Positions 48,861 through 56,927 of a stretch of 64,000 bases of DNA are shown one piece after another; position 1 is the stretch's first letter, and each line of letters starts with the position of its first letter. The notes beneath the pieces were generated by a model. It was not told the origin of the DNA. It saw only the letters and a list, made by a program, of their open reading frames with translations, and searched no databases. Made by a program: the position numbers and the translations under genes. The stretch spans positions 124,001 to 188,000 of the forward strand of contig NZ_FYAU01000026.1 in assembly GCF_900185725.1 (NCBI RefSeq), written 5' to 3'. This stretch comes from Stappia sp. TSB10P1A. GTDB taxonomy: Bacteria; Pseudomonadota; Alphaproteobacteria; Rhizobiales; Stappiaceae.

Positions 48861-51379
48861 GGCGCCGCCCCCGCAGATGAGGCCAGCCAGGCGAAGACGA
48901 AGGCGGCACCGATCCCGACGATGCCGGTGGCGGCGGCATAGTCGTGCCAGATCCGGCCGATGCGCAGGTCGAGGCTGCGGACCGGCGACAGGTAGCCGGC
49001 CCGCTCCCGCCACAGACCGTAACCGGCGAGCAGCGCACCGAAACCGGCCCGCAGGCCGCACAGGGCAAAGAGCACAAGGGCTGTCGCGTTGTGGGCATGG
49101 GTGGTCGGCACCGGCACGCTGGCGGCCATCAGCGCGAAGAGCAGCGCCGCCCCGCCATGGGCACCCGCGCAAAGGGCAAGACGCAGGGCGGGCGGGCCGC
49201 CGCGCGTCAGCGCCCGCACCGCATCCCGCCCAAGCAGTGCCGCCAGCAGCATGAGGACAAGACAGGCCGCGGCGAGCAGCGGATCGGGCATCGCCGGCTG
49301 CGGCGGCGGCCAGGCCGGCGCCACCAGCCACAGGAACAGCCCGCCGAACAGCAGCGAGGAGAACAGCGTCGCCTCGGCGGCGCAGGCAAGCACCATCGCC
49401 CACCACGAGGGCGGGGTGGCGGTCTCCCAATGCGGACGGGCGGAGGCGCCTTTGCCGATGGGAAGCGCGCCCGTGTCCTGCCGCGCGCCGGTGCCGCCGG
49501 TCCAGGCCAGCAGCGAGACGACGATGGCGGCGAAGGCGAAAAGCGACAGCCAGTAGAGCTTGGCGAGCAGGCACAGCACGAAGGCGGCGGTGAGGAGCCC
49601 GCTCCACAGCGGCAGGAAGGACTGGCGCGGCAGGACGATGAGCTGGTCCGGCCGGCCGCTGGTCATGTCGACGCCGAGCGTCTCCATCCAGCCGTTGCGG
49701 GTGAAGCCGAGATAGCCGTGCCCGCCGGCAAGCCGTGCCCCTTCCGCGTCGGGCGCAAGCCGGTCGCCGCGCTCGGTGATATGCGGCAGCGAGGCGAAGG
49801 CATAGGAGGTCGGCGGCGTCGGCATCGCCCATTCCAGGGTGCGCGCGGCCCAGGGATTGCGCCGGAACCTTTGGCCGAAGCGCATCTGCACGACGAGGTC
49901 GATGACGAACAGCGCAAAGCCGATGATCATCACGAAGGAGCCGACCGAGGACAGGAGATTGAGCCAGTCGAGCCGCGCCTCCACCGGATAGGTGTCGACC
50001 CGGCGCGGCATGCCGCGAAGGCCCGTCAGATGCATGTGGAAGAAGGTCAGGTTGAAGCCGAGGAAGATCGCCCAGAAGGCGGGCTTCGACAGCCGGTGCT
50101 CGGCACGGCGGCCGGTGAAATGCGGCAGCCAGTAATAGGCCGCCGCCATCATCGGGAAGACGAAGCCGCCGACCAGCACGTAGTGCAGATGCGCGACGAC
50201 GAAATGCGTGTCATGCGCCTGCCAGTTGAACGGCACCATCGCCAGCATGACGCCGGTCAGCCCGCCGATCACGAAAATGAAGAAGAAGCCGCCGAGATAA
50301 AGCATCGGCACGTCGAAGCGCGGCCGCCCGGCCGCAAGCGTCGCGATCCAGGCGAAGATCTGCACCGCCGTGGGGATCGCCACCAGCCCGCTGGCGGCGG
50401 AGAAGAACGCCAGCGCCAAGTGCGGGATGCCGACGGTGAACATGTGATGGACCCACAGGCCGAAGGACAGGAAGGCCATGGCGATCAGCGCGACGATGAT
50501 GGCGCGGTAGCCGATCAGCTCGTGCCGGGCGAAGGTCGGGATCATCATCGAGATCGCCCCGGCCGCCGGCAGGAAGATGATGTAGACCTCCGGATGGCCG
50601 AACAGCCAGAAGAGGTGCTGCCACAGCAGCGAGTCGCCGCCGCGCAGCGGATCGAAGAACGGCAGGTCGGCGGCGCGCTCCAGCTCCAGCAGGATCGAAC
50701 CGAGGATCAGCGGCGGGAAGCCGAACAGCATCATCAGGGCGGTGACGAGCAGGTACCAGGCCATGATCGGCATGCGGGCAAGGCTCATGCCGGGCGCGCG
50801 CACCTTCAGCACCGAGACGGTGATCTCGATCGCCGCCGACAGCGCCGAGATTTCCACGAAGGTGATGCCGAGCAGCCAGACATCGGCATTGATGCCGGGC
50901 GAATAGGTCGAGGAGGACAGCGGCGTGTACATGAACCAGCCGCTGTCGGGGGCAACGCCGGCGACCATCGCGAGAAGCAGGATCGAGGCGCCGAAGATGT
51001 AGCACCAGAAACCATAAGCGGTGAGGCGCGGGAAGGCGAGATCGCGCGCGCCCAGCAGCTTCGGCAGCAGGTAGATCGCAAAGCCCTCGAACATCGGGAT
51101 CGCGAACAGGAACATCATCACCGTGCCGTGCATGGTGAAGATCTGGCCGTAGGCCTCCGGCCCGACAAAGGCCGTGCTCGAGGTCGCGAGCTGCACGCGG
51201 ATCAGCATGGCGAGCAGCCCGCCGACGGCGAAGAAGAAGAAGGCGGCGAGAATGAAGCGCTTGCCGAGCACCGTGTGATTGACCGCCGACAGCCGGCGCC
51301 AGCCGGCCGGCGTGTCCCACAGCGCCGCTAGCTCCCGGTGCAGGCGGAGCGGGGTCTGCCGAGTGGGGCGCGCGCTCAT
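48857..51379 (-). CDS. Cytochrome c oxidase subunit I-III fusion
   Basis: An 840-residue protein. Residues 1-560 are subunit I: heme and copper ligands in TMHGTVMMF, GHPEVYIIFLPAAG (with the crosslinked His-Tyr), WVHHMFTVG and VVAHLHYVL. Residues ~640-840 resemble subunit III (PSWWAMVLACAAEATLFSS, LLFGGLFLWL). Such fusions occur in caa3/coxMNOP-type oxidases. After FEGFAIYLLPKLLGARD the position that is Asn in many A-type enzymes (D-channel side) is Ile, which may affect proton pumping. The start at 51379 overlaps the subunit II stop by four bases. The frame upstream to 51487 is not needed. Confidence 0.93.
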   Translation of the reverse strand: MSARPTRQTPLRLHRELAALWDTPAGWRRLSAVNHTVLGKRFILAAFFFFAVGGLLAMLIRVQLATSSTAFVGPEAYGQIFTMHGTVMMFLFAIPMFEGFAIYLLPKLLGARDLAFPRLTAYGFWCYIFGASILLLAMVAGVAPDSGWFMYTPLSSSTYSPGINADVWLLGITFVEISALSAAIEITVSVLKVRAPGMSLARMPIMAWYLLVTALMMLFGFPPLILGSILLELERAADLPFFDPLRGGDSLLWQHLFWLFGHPEVYIIFLPAAGAISMMIPTFARHELIGYRAIIVALIAMAFLSFGLWVHHMFTVGIPHLALAFFSAASGLVAIPTAVQIFAWIATLAAGRPRFDVPMLYLGGFFFIFVIGGLTGVMLAMVPFNWQAHDTHFVVAHLHYVLVGGFVFPMMAAAYYWLPHFTGRRAEHRLSKPAFWAIFLGFNLTFFHMHLTGLRGMPRRVDTYPVEARLDWLNLLSSVGSFVMIIGFALFVIDLVVQMRFGQRFRRNPWAARTLEWAMPTPPTSYAFASLPHITERGDRLAPDAEGARLAGGHGYLGFTRNGWMETLGVDMTSGRPDQLIVLPRQSFLPLWSGLLTAAFVLCLLAKLYWLSLFAFAAIVVSLLAWTGGTGARQDTGALPIGKGASARPHWETATPPSWWAMVLACAAEATLFSSLLFGGLFLWLVAPAWPPPQPAMPDPLLAAACLVLMLLAALLGRDAVRALTRGGPPALRLALCAGAHGGAALLFALMAASVPVPTTHAHNATALVLFALCGLRAGFGALLAGYGLWRERAGYLSPVRSLDLRIGRIWHDYAAATGIVGIGAAFVFAWLASSAGAAP

Positions 51380-52044
51380 TCTCCGCCCTCCCCGGCCGTC
51401 GCCGCTTCGGAGGCGAGGATCCGGCGGAAGGCCTCCTCCTCGTGCACCTCCACGTCGAAGCGCATCGGCGCGTGGCCGATGCCGCAATACTCAGTGCAGA
51501 CGCCGCCGTATTTCCCGGCCCTGTCGGCATGCAGCCGCAGGATGTTGGTGTGCCCGGGAATGGCGTCGAGCTTGCCGGCGAGGCGCGGCACCCAGAACGA
51601 ATGGATGACATCCTCGCTGGTCAGCACGATGTCGACATCGCGCCCGGCGGGCAGATGCAGCAGATTGGTCGTGACATGGCCGCCGGGATAGCGGAACTGC
51701 CAGATCCACTGGCGCGCCACCGCCTCAATGCGCAGCGCCGCCGGCTCCCGCGCCGCGGCGATGCCCCGCTCCCCCAGCGCGAAGGCGGCCGCCACCAGAC
51801 CCGCCAGCAGGACGAGGGGGATGACGAGCCCGCCCCACAGGATCAGCCGCGCCTCGCCGAAGGCGCGCAGCCAGGAGGGGCGGACGACGGCCAGCACCAG
51901 CACCGAGGCGGTGGCCATGAAGATCCCCGTGCCGGCATAGGCCATGACCCACCACAGCGTCGTGGCATTGCGCGCCGACGCACTCTCCGGCTCCAGCACC
52001 GACAGCGGCCCCGAACAGGCGGACAGGACCAGGCAGCCGGCCAA
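51376..52044 (-). CDS. Cytochrome c oxidase subunit II, lipoprotein-like, start unclear
   Basis: The CuA site is intact (IHSFWVPRLAGK, then VCTEYCGIGHAPMRF), preceded by two membrane spans (WWVMAYAGTGIFMATASVLV and LILWGGLVIPLVLLAGLVAA). A lipobox LSAC lies at the N-terminus. No ATG or GTG is available in a sensible place: GGAAAGG near 52084 would serve a start at about 52070, but the codon there is GTT. TTG 52044 is the first usable start and gives a very short signal. A non-standard start or sequence error is likely. The gene diverges from the DUF2231 gene. Confidence 0.85.
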   Translation of the reverse strand: MAGCLVLSACSGPLSVLEPESASARNATTLWWVMAYAGTGIFMATASVLVLAVVRPSWLRAFGEARLILWGGLVIPLVLLAGLVAAAFALGERGIAAAREPAALRIEAVARQWIWQFRYPGGHVTTNLLHLPAGRDVDIVLTSEDVIHSFWVPRLAGKLDAIPGHTNILRLHADRAGKYGGVCTEYCGIGHAPMRFDVEVHEEEAFRRILASEAATAGEGGE

Positions 52045-52058
52045 AACGCCGGCCGGAC

Positions 52059-52084
52059 GGAACCAAACGCCGGGGCCGGGCCTT
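52059..52084 (+). promoter_or_regulatory. Weak EcfG-type promoter of the DUF2231 gene
   Basis: GGAAC 52059-52063 and TT at 52083-52084 fit GGAAC-N19-TT, but the -10 triplet is CTT rather than GTT. It is 24 bases before the ATG. Confidence 0.5.
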
Positions 52085-52107
52085 TCCTGCCAGAAGGGAG
52101 CCGCACG

Positions 52108-52608
52108 ATGAACGAAATGAAACCCAGCGACAGTCCAGTCATCGAGAAGGTCGCGGAAGAATCCGTCGCCTCCGCCGTCGCCGTTGCCGGGCACCCGCTG
52201 CATGCGATGAGCGTGCATTTTCCGATTGCCCTGGTCGTCGCCACGCTCGGCTGCGACCTGCTGCTGTGGTGGACGGGGGACCCGTTCTGGCTGCGCGCCG
52301 GCCTGTGGTCGGCCGGCATCGCCTTTCTGGCCGGCGTCGGCGCGGGACTGGTCGGCACGGCCGAACTCCTCCTGGTCGCCGGCATCCGCATCCGGGTGGC
52401 GAGCTGGACCCATGCGGTTGCCGCGATGATGCTGATCGCGATCGCGGGAACCAACTGGGGCCTGCGCCTGACGGATCCGGCTGCCGTGCTGCCCTACGGC
52501 CTGATGCTGTCGCTGCTGGCGAGCATCTTCACCGGGCTGGCAGGCTGGCATGGCGGCAAACTGGTGTTCGATCACGGCATCGGCCTCATCATCTCGGAAG
52601 AAGATTGA
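52108..52608 (+). CDS. DUF2231 four-span membrane protein
   Basis: A 166-residue membrane protein. After about 28 polar residues comes GHPLHAMSVHFPIALVV, the His-rich DUF2231 signature, then four membrane spans. The family is often found beside cytochrome oxidase or c-type cytochrome genes and may bind heme or copper through its conserved histidines. GAAGGGAG lies upstream of the ATG. It diverges from subunit II and converges with the CopD-like gene, overlapping its end by 20 bases. Confidence 0.85.
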   Translation: MNEMKPSDSPVIEKVAEESVASAVAVAGHPLHAMSVHFPIALVVATLGCDLLLWWTGDPFWLRAGLWSAGIAFLAGVGAGLVGTAELLLVAGIRIRVASWTHAVAAMMLIAIAGTNWGLRLTDPAAVLPYGLMLSLLASIFTGLAGWHGGKLVFDHGIGLIISEED

Positions 52609-53083
52609 GAGCGCCGGCAAGGCGTCGCAGCCCGCCAGGCTCGTAAAGGATGGCGGGGAGCAGGCCCGCGAGATCGGGCTTGGCCAGCACCAGCAGCAGG
52701 ATCGCGGCGGACGCCAGCAGGACCGCCGTCACGGCGACTATCCTGCGCCACAGCGGATAGGTGCGCCCCCGTCTGAACAGGCTGACGATGACCGTGCCAG
52801 CGAGCACATGCAGCACCACCAGCACGGCGACGAAAGCCAGCTTGAGAAAGAACCAGACGTCGAATGTCTGCCGCAGGAACACCAGCGCCGTACCGCTGGC
52901 GACGGCGAGGAAGGCGGCCGGCGAGACGATCCCGACATAGAGAAAGCGCACGAGGGCATGCAGCCGGTGGAAGCTGTCGCGGTCGCGGACCCGCGTGCGG
53001 CGGAGATAGAGCCCCGGCAGGCAGACGAGCCCGGCGACCCAGAAGGCAATGGCGGCAAGATGCAGGCCTTTCACCCAGAGCAT
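52589..53083 (-). CDS. CopD/HemJ-like four-span membrane protein
   Basis: A 164-residue protein with four spans. The N-terminal MLWVKGLHLAAIAFWVAGL with its conserved His, the basic cluster LYLRRTRVR, and FLKLAFVAVLVVLHVLAG (conserved Lys and His) match the CopD/HemJ superfamily. HemJ oxidises protoporphyrinogen, and CopD-like proteins transport copper. Next to a CtaG gene and an oxidase cluster, a role in copper or heme supply to the oxidase is likely. The start overlaps the CtaG stop by one base. Confidence 0.8.
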   Translation of the reverse strand: MLWVKGLHLAAIAFWVAGLVCLPGLYLRRTRVRDRDSFHRLHALVRFLYVGIVSPAAFLAVASGTALVFLRQTFDVWFFLKLAFVAVLVVLHVLAGTVIVSLFRRGRTYPLWRRIVAVTAVLLASAAILLLVLAKPDLAGLLPAILYEPGGLRRLAGALNLLPR

Positions 53084-53811
53084 CAGGGGACCGGCCGCGA
53101 CGCAGGCGCCCCCCATGCCGCCAGCAGCAGCACCGCCGCGGCGAGATAGGGCAGCGAGGCCGGCACCCACATGATCAGCCCGGCAAGCTGCTGGTCGGCA
53201 AGCGGCGACAGCCCGTAAGGCTCGCTCGAGGCGAAGTGCGGCGTGTAGAGCGGCCGGCGGGCAAAGGTCAGCAGCGCCCCGAGCATGCCCATCTGCACCA
53301 TGGTGGCGAGCAGGGCGAACAGGGCGAGCCCCGGATGCGTTTCGCGCGCCAGGACGCCGCGCCACAGGAAAAAGGCGGCCGCCAGCAGGCTGGCCTGCAT
53401 CGCCCAGTAAGGCAGCGCCCCGACAATCGCGACCTCATAGACCTGCGGGACATGCCAGAACCACAGGATCGCCGCGTTGACGGCGACAAGGACACTCAGC
53501 GGCAGCGCGGGGCCGGGTATCCGCACCTCGCGAAAGGCCAGGGCCAGCAACGGCGCCGCGACGCCGATCAACAGGGTGTGATGGGCAACCCGCGCGGAGA
53601 ACAGCGCGACCGTCAGCGCGCAGAGCGGCGAGACGAACAGCAGAAGAAGAAGGCCGGTGCCCGCCAGCAGCGCCGGCCGGTCACGCCGGCGGCCGACCCT
53701 TGCATGGATGGCGACGAGGGCGACGCACAGGGCGATCGCCACCGGATCGACATTCCAGGCAAGGGCCAAGTTCTGCGGCTCCGGCGCCGCCCCACAGTAG
53801 AATTCGGGCAT
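53083..53811 (-). CDS. CtaG-type (caa3) cytochrome oxidase assembly protein
   Basis: A 242-residue membrane protein with about seven spans. The motifs MPEFYCGAAPEPQNLALAWN, ARVAHHTLLIGVAAPLLALA and LWFWHVPQVYEVAI are typical of the Bacillus-type CtaG family, which helps assemble caa3 oxidases, probably in copper insertion. GAGGGGG precedes the ATG. It is translationally linked to the CopD-like gene. It is unrelated to the Cox11-type CtaG. Confidence 0.88.
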   Translation of the reverse strand: MPEFYCGAAPEPQNLALAWNVDPVAIALCVALVAIHARVGRRRDRPALLAGTGLLLLLFVSPLCALTVALFSARVAHHTLLIGVAAPLLALAFREVRIPGPALPLSVLVAVNAAILWFWHVPQVYEVAIVGALPYWAMQASLLAAAFFLWRGVLARETHPGLALFALLATMVQMGMLGALLTFARRPLYTPHFASSEPYGLSPLADQQLAGLIMWVPASLPYLAAAVLLLAAWGAPASRPVP

Positions 53812-53923
53812 GACGGTTCCCCCTCGCGATCGGGACCGTAACGCCCCGCCCCGGCAAAAGTTCCCCTCCCGCCGCCCTTCGCCGCGCTCGCGCCCCCTGC
53901 CCCGGCAGGCGGCGGCAAGGCCC

Positions 53924-54412
53924 CTACCTGTCGGCCGGACCGCCGTCGCCGTACTGCCGCCGGCGCTGCTCGGCGAGCGCGCTCTCCAGCTTGCGGGCAA
54001 GGTCGAGAAGACGCTCCGGCACCGGCTCGCTCTCGACCTGCCGCAGCAGGCTGCGATAGTCGCCCCTGCGAGCGCGCCGGCGCTCCTTGCGGGGATCATC
54101 CGTGTCCTGCATTCCTGTCACCGTGGCTTTCTCGTTACGTGTCGCTGTCCGTGCCTCGATCCCGATGCCGGGCCGAGGCGGATCCGCATCGCCGGATCCG
54201 ACGGTGTCCCACCCGCCCGGACAGAGCGACCAGGGCGAGGCGGGGCGGACCGCCCTCCTCGCCTGCTGCGGCGGGTTGTCCTGCTCGTCCGGGTTGGGCA
54301 GCGGCTCCTCGTCGGGGAGCCGTTCGGGATCGGGCTCGCGCACCGGCTGCGGGGGAAACGGCAACGGCAGCGGCGGCGTGCCCGGGTCGGGAAGAGGACG
54401 GGGCGTGGTCAT
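53924..54412 (-). CDS. Proline-rich protein fused to a NepR-like segment
   Basis: A 162-residue frame. Residues 1-55 are Pro/Asp/Glu-rich (PRPLPDPGTPPLPLPFPP, PDEEPLPNPDEQD), like small stand-alone proteins of this order. Residues 56-100 look like translated spacer. The last 62 residues (from an internal ATG at 54112) contain YRSLLRQVESEP then VPERLLDLARKLESA, which aligns without gaps to the NepR core at 1347-1556 (10 of 27 identical, including V, E, P, R, L, D, L). Two genes may have fused by loss of a stop codon. AAGGAG precedes ATG 54412; the inner ATG has only a poor site. Confidence 0.6.
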   Translation of the reverse strand: MTTPRPLPDPGTPPLPLPFPPQPVREPDPERLPDEEPLPNPDEQDNPPQQARRAVRPASPWSLCPGGWDTVGSGDADPPRPGIGIEARTATRNEKATVTGMQDTDDPRKERRRARRGDYRSLLRQVESEPVPERLLDLARKLESALAEQRRRQYGDGGPADR

Positions 54413-55518
54413 GGCAAGGTCTCCTTTTGCCGCAAACCCCGTCCGGTGCCGCCGTGTTCCGCAAGATCGGAGCCGGTCCCCTTTCCCGGCAGCGGAACGG
54501 CTTCGCCCAGCGTCCCGCGCAGCCAGACCTGCTTGATCGCAACGAGACAGACGACCGCCAGCGGCGTTGCCAGCAGGATCCCCAGCGGGCCGAAGAGAAT
54601 GCCGAAAGCCAGCAGCGCGAACAGCGTCACCGCCGGCGGCAGGGCGACGGTCTGCTGCTGGATCAGCGGGTTGAGCAGGTTTCCCTCCATCTGCTGGATC
54701 GCCAGATACAGCAGCAGGACCCAGACCGTCGTGGCGGTATCGACGGACAGCGCGATGGCGAGCGCGGGAACGGTTGCCAGCACCGGCCCGACAAAGGGGA
54801 CGAATTCGAGGATGCCGGCGATGAAGCCGAGCGCCAGCGCCGCCTCGATGCCCAGCGCCCACAGGCCCAGGAAAGTGAGCGTGCCGACCACCAGCATCGA
54901 GGCGATCTGGCCCATCAGCCAGCGCTGCAGCGCAGTGCCCAGCGCATCGAGGGTGCTGGCGGCACCGGCCCGCAACCGGCGCGGAAACATGAGCAGAAAG
55001 CCATGGAGATAGAGGCCCGGCTGGGAGCCCATATAGAGCCCCGCGACAATGACCAGAACCCCGTTCGCCAGCAGCGTCAGGGCCCATCCCGACAGGCCGG
55101 CGATCCGGCTCATCACGTCCACTTCGGACATCATGGCTTCCGCCCGCTCGACCAGCCAGTCGCCGATATTGCCGCCGCCGAGCCAGTGTTCGAGCGGCGC
55201 CAGCAGCTCCGGCAGTTGGTCGCGCAACTGCAGGAGCTGTGCCTGAAGCTGGGATCCGAGAATGGCGAAGAACAGGACGATCGCCAGGGCCGCGGCGAGG
55301 CTCGCCACCGCGAACGACCAGCCGTTGCCGGTGCCGGTGACCCGGGAGACGAGGGAGGCGAGGCCGCGCAGGGCCACGGCGAGCAGGATCGCCGCGAAGA
55401 CCAGCAGCAGCAGGTGCCGCAGGTACCACAGCGCCAGCGCCGCAATCACGACGAAGGCAACGGCCAGCAGCCGCTGCGCGAAGGGGCCGAGAGCGGGCGG
55501 AGAGATCGAGCCGTTCAT
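54409..55518 (-). CDS. AI-2E-family membrane transporter, second copy
   Basis: A 369-residue AI-2E/PerM-type protein: two N-terminal spans (LAVAFVVIAALALWYL, LLLLVFAAILLAVAL), a soluble middle part, and C-terminal spans with EFVPFVGPVLATVPALAIAL and YLAIQQMEGNLLNPLIQQQ, the best conserved family block. The start at 55518 has no strong ribosome site. Its last codons overlap the next gene and contain that gene's promoter. No EcfG-type site was found upstream of this gene. The substrate is unknown. Confidence 0.88.
   Translation of the reverse strand: MNGSISPPALGPFAQRLLAVAFVVIAALALWYLRHLLLLVFAAILLAVALRGLASLVSRVTGTGNGWSFAVASLAAALAIVLFFAILGSQLQAQLLQLRDQLPELLAPLEHWLGGGNIGDWLVERAEAMMSEVDVMSRIAGLSGWALTLLANGVLVIVAGLYMGSQPGLYLHGFLLMFPRRLRAGAASTLDALGTALQRWLMGQIASMLVVGTLTFLGLWALGIEAALALGFIAGILEFVPFVGPVLATVPALAIALSVDTATTVWVLLLYLAIQQMEGNLLNPLIQQQTVALPPAVTLFALLAFGILFGPLGILLATPLAVVCLVAIKQVWLRGTLGEAVPLPGKGTGSDLAEHGGTGRGLRQKETLP
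54435..54460 (-). promoter_or_regulatory. EcfG-type promoter of the NepR-like fusion gene
   Basis: On the minus strand, GGAAC (54460-54456) and GTT (54437-54435), spacer 18, inside the 3' end of the AI-2E-family gene and 23 bases before the ATG at 54412. Confidence 0.7.
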
Positions 55519-55680
55519 CCGCGGCGCCGGATCAGGCGACCGCGCGTCGCGGCGGGATCGCAAAACGGGATGTCGGTGGCGCGCATGCAAGCGTCTCCGG
55601 TCTGCTTCTCGTCGCAGCCCAACTGCCGAACGCGCCGTTTGTTCGCCGCCTCTTCCCGAGAACCCCTGCGATCCCGGCAG

Positions 55681-55705
55681 GGAACATCCGCCCGCGCGCG
55701 CAGTT
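55681..55705 (+). promoter_or_regulatory. EcfG-type promoter of the DUF3008-BON operon
   Basis: GGAAC 55681-55685, GTT 55703-55705, spacer 17, 35 bases before the ATG at 55740. Confidence 0.78.
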
Positions 55706-55739
55706 GAACGCGAAGTACCACCAGAATCGGAGACGCGCG

Positions 55740-55934
55740 ATGCCCGCGAAATCCAAGTCCCAGCAGAAGGCCGCCGGCGCGGCCCTGTCGGCGAAACGGG
55801 GCGAGACGAAGAAGAGCGATCTGAAAGGCGCATCGAGGCAGATGCTGGACTCGATGAGCGAGGAGCAGCTCGAGGAGATGGCCTCCACCTCCCGCAAGGG
55901 CAAACCGGACCACGTTTCCAAGTCGAAATCCTAG
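55740..55934 (+). CDS. DUF3008-family small stress protein
   Basis: A 64-residue basic, hydrophilic protein: MPAKSKSQQKAAGAALSAKR, then SDLKGASRQMLDSMSEEQLEEMA and RKGKPDHV, the complete DUF3008 pattern. These proteins are abundant in alphaproteobacterial stress regulons and resemble KGG-type or DNA-protecting small proteins; the function is unknown. GGAG lies before the ATG. It is followed after 12 bases by a BON-domain gene in one operon. Confidence 0.9.
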   Translation: MPAKSKSQQKAAGAALSAKRGETKKSDLKGASRQMLDSMSEEQLEEMASTSRKGKPDHVSKSKS

Positions 55935-55946
55935 GAGGGCATCCCG

Positions 55947-56225
55947 ATGGTTCTGAAAGACCGGCGCTTCTTCGGCGCCCCCGCCGAGCACCGGGCGCCC
56001 CGCTCCCCCGCCGCCGAACTCGAGGCACAGGTAGCCTGCGCCCTTGCCGATGACGGCGAGGTCGATGCCTCCGACGTTGCCGTCACCGCCAGCGGGGATG
56101 AGATCACCCTGTCCGGCACGGTCACGCGGACCGAGGAAATCGGGCGATGCTCGCGGATCGCGCTGCGGGTGGACGGCGTTGGCAGCGTTCGCAACGTCAT
56201 CGGCGTCTGGGGCTCGAAGATGTAG
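55947..56225 (+). CDS. Single BON-domain protein
   Basis: A 92-residue protein: about 20 residues of leader and one BON domain (LEAQVACALADDGEVDASDV, VTASGDEITLSGTVTRTEEI, VDGVGSVRNVIGVW). The domain order alpha-beta-beta-alpha-beta and the conserved Gly in LSGTV fit OsmY-like folds. No signal peptide. AGGAGGG lies 7 bases before the ATG. It probably shares the EcfG-type promoter at 55681-55705. Confidence 0.9.
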   Translation: MVLKDRRFFGAPAEHRAPRSPAAELEAQVACALADDGEVDASDVAVTASGDEITLSGTVTRTEEIGRCSRIALRVDGVGSVRNVIGVWGSKM

Positions 56226-56297
56226 CCCCCGCGGAGGACCCGCTGGGGCGTTTCCCTTTTTCGTCAGTCGCGGAAAAGCTTCATCGGTTTTTTTCAC

Positions 56298-56341
56298 GCA
56301 ATTCCGGGCGGAAAACCGGTGCCCACTTTTCCCGGAATTGC
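56298..56341. repeat. RIME-like intergenic palindrome
   Basis: Arms GCAATTCCGGG (56298-56308) and CCCGGAATTGC (56331-56341) form an 11-bp perfect stem. The 22-base loop contains GGAAAACCGG and CTTTTCC, an inner partial stem. This is the usual pattern of short interspersed palindromes in Hyphomicrobiales genomes. It also acts as a boundary between the convergent BON gene and the next gene. Confidence 0.65.
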
Positions 56342-56608
56342 TTAGTCGGGGCTCCTCTGCAAGGACTCGTCCGGCAGGACCGGCGAAGACGGCGGATAGT
56401 CCGGCTGCTGGGTCGTGGCGGGTTCCTGCGCCGGTTCGTCCGGCGCCAGCGCGATCTCGCGATAGAGGTCGACGCCCCACCAGTAGACCAGCGCCAGCAG
56501 CAGCGAGACCACGAGCAGGATCAGGATGCGGGGCGACCCCGTCCCCTGTCTTGCCTTGCCGGGCGGCAGTTCGACCGGCTCGTCCCTGGTGTCCCGTTTG
56601 TCGTTCAT
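56342..56608 (-). CDS. Small single-span membrane protein
   Basis: An 88-residue protein: polar N-terminus, one span (ILILLVVSLLLALVYWWGVDLY, about residues 28-49), and an acidic, Pro/Gln-rich tail (APDEPAQEPATTQQPDYPP). GGAAGG lies 7 bases before the ATG at 56608. The frame is open upstream to an ATG at 56794, which would add 62 residues with another hydrophobic segment; the promoter at 56821-56845 is compatible with either. The function is unknown. Confidence 0.75.
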   Translation of the reverse strand: MNDKRDTRDEPVELPPGKARQGTGSPRILILLVVSLLLALVYWWGVDLYREIALAPDEPAQEPATTQQPDYPPSSPVLPDESLQRSPD

Positions 56609-56820
56609 CCTGCGTCCTTCCCATGAAAATTGGCGGCAAGATCGTCGCGGCGACCCCTGCGGGCCGCGCGGCCCCAAGGCCAATCCGGATCCCAGCAAGG
56701 ACAGGATGGCCGGGACGACGACGATCAGCCCGACGAGCGATGCTGGTCGGGCTCCGTCGTGAAAGGGCCGTGCTCCGTCAGGATGTCTCGCCATCCGGGT
56801 TTCGCCCTCCACGTCCCTCC

Positions 56821-56845
56821 AACCCGCACGCGCCGCGATGGTTCC
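56821..56845 (-). promoter_or_regulatory. EcfG-type promoter of the 88-residue membrane protein gene
   Basis: On the minus strand, GGAAC (56845-56841) and GTT (56823-56821), spacer 17. Transcription would start near 56812, about 200 bases before the preferred ATG or 18 before the alternative one. Confidence 0.72.
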
Positions 56846-56875
56846 CGGTGCCGGCGATTTTTCCGGACGCCGGTC

Positions 56876-56900
56876 GGAACCTCGGCGCGCGCCGCGGGTT
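56876..56900 (+). promoter_or_regulatory. EcfG-type promoter of the Cys-rich protein/otsA operon
   Basis: GGAAC 56876-56880, GTT 56898-56900, spacer 17, 28 bases before the ATG at 56928. It diverges from the promoter at 56821-56845. Confidence 0.78.
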
Positions 56901-56927
56901 CGGGGAGAAACGCGAAAGGAGAGACCC

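Noticed and set aside
53812-53923. EcfG-type promoter for ctaG from GGAAC at 53874-53870 on the minus strand
   Set aside because: The nearest GTT on that strand is 27 bases away, too far for the consensus.
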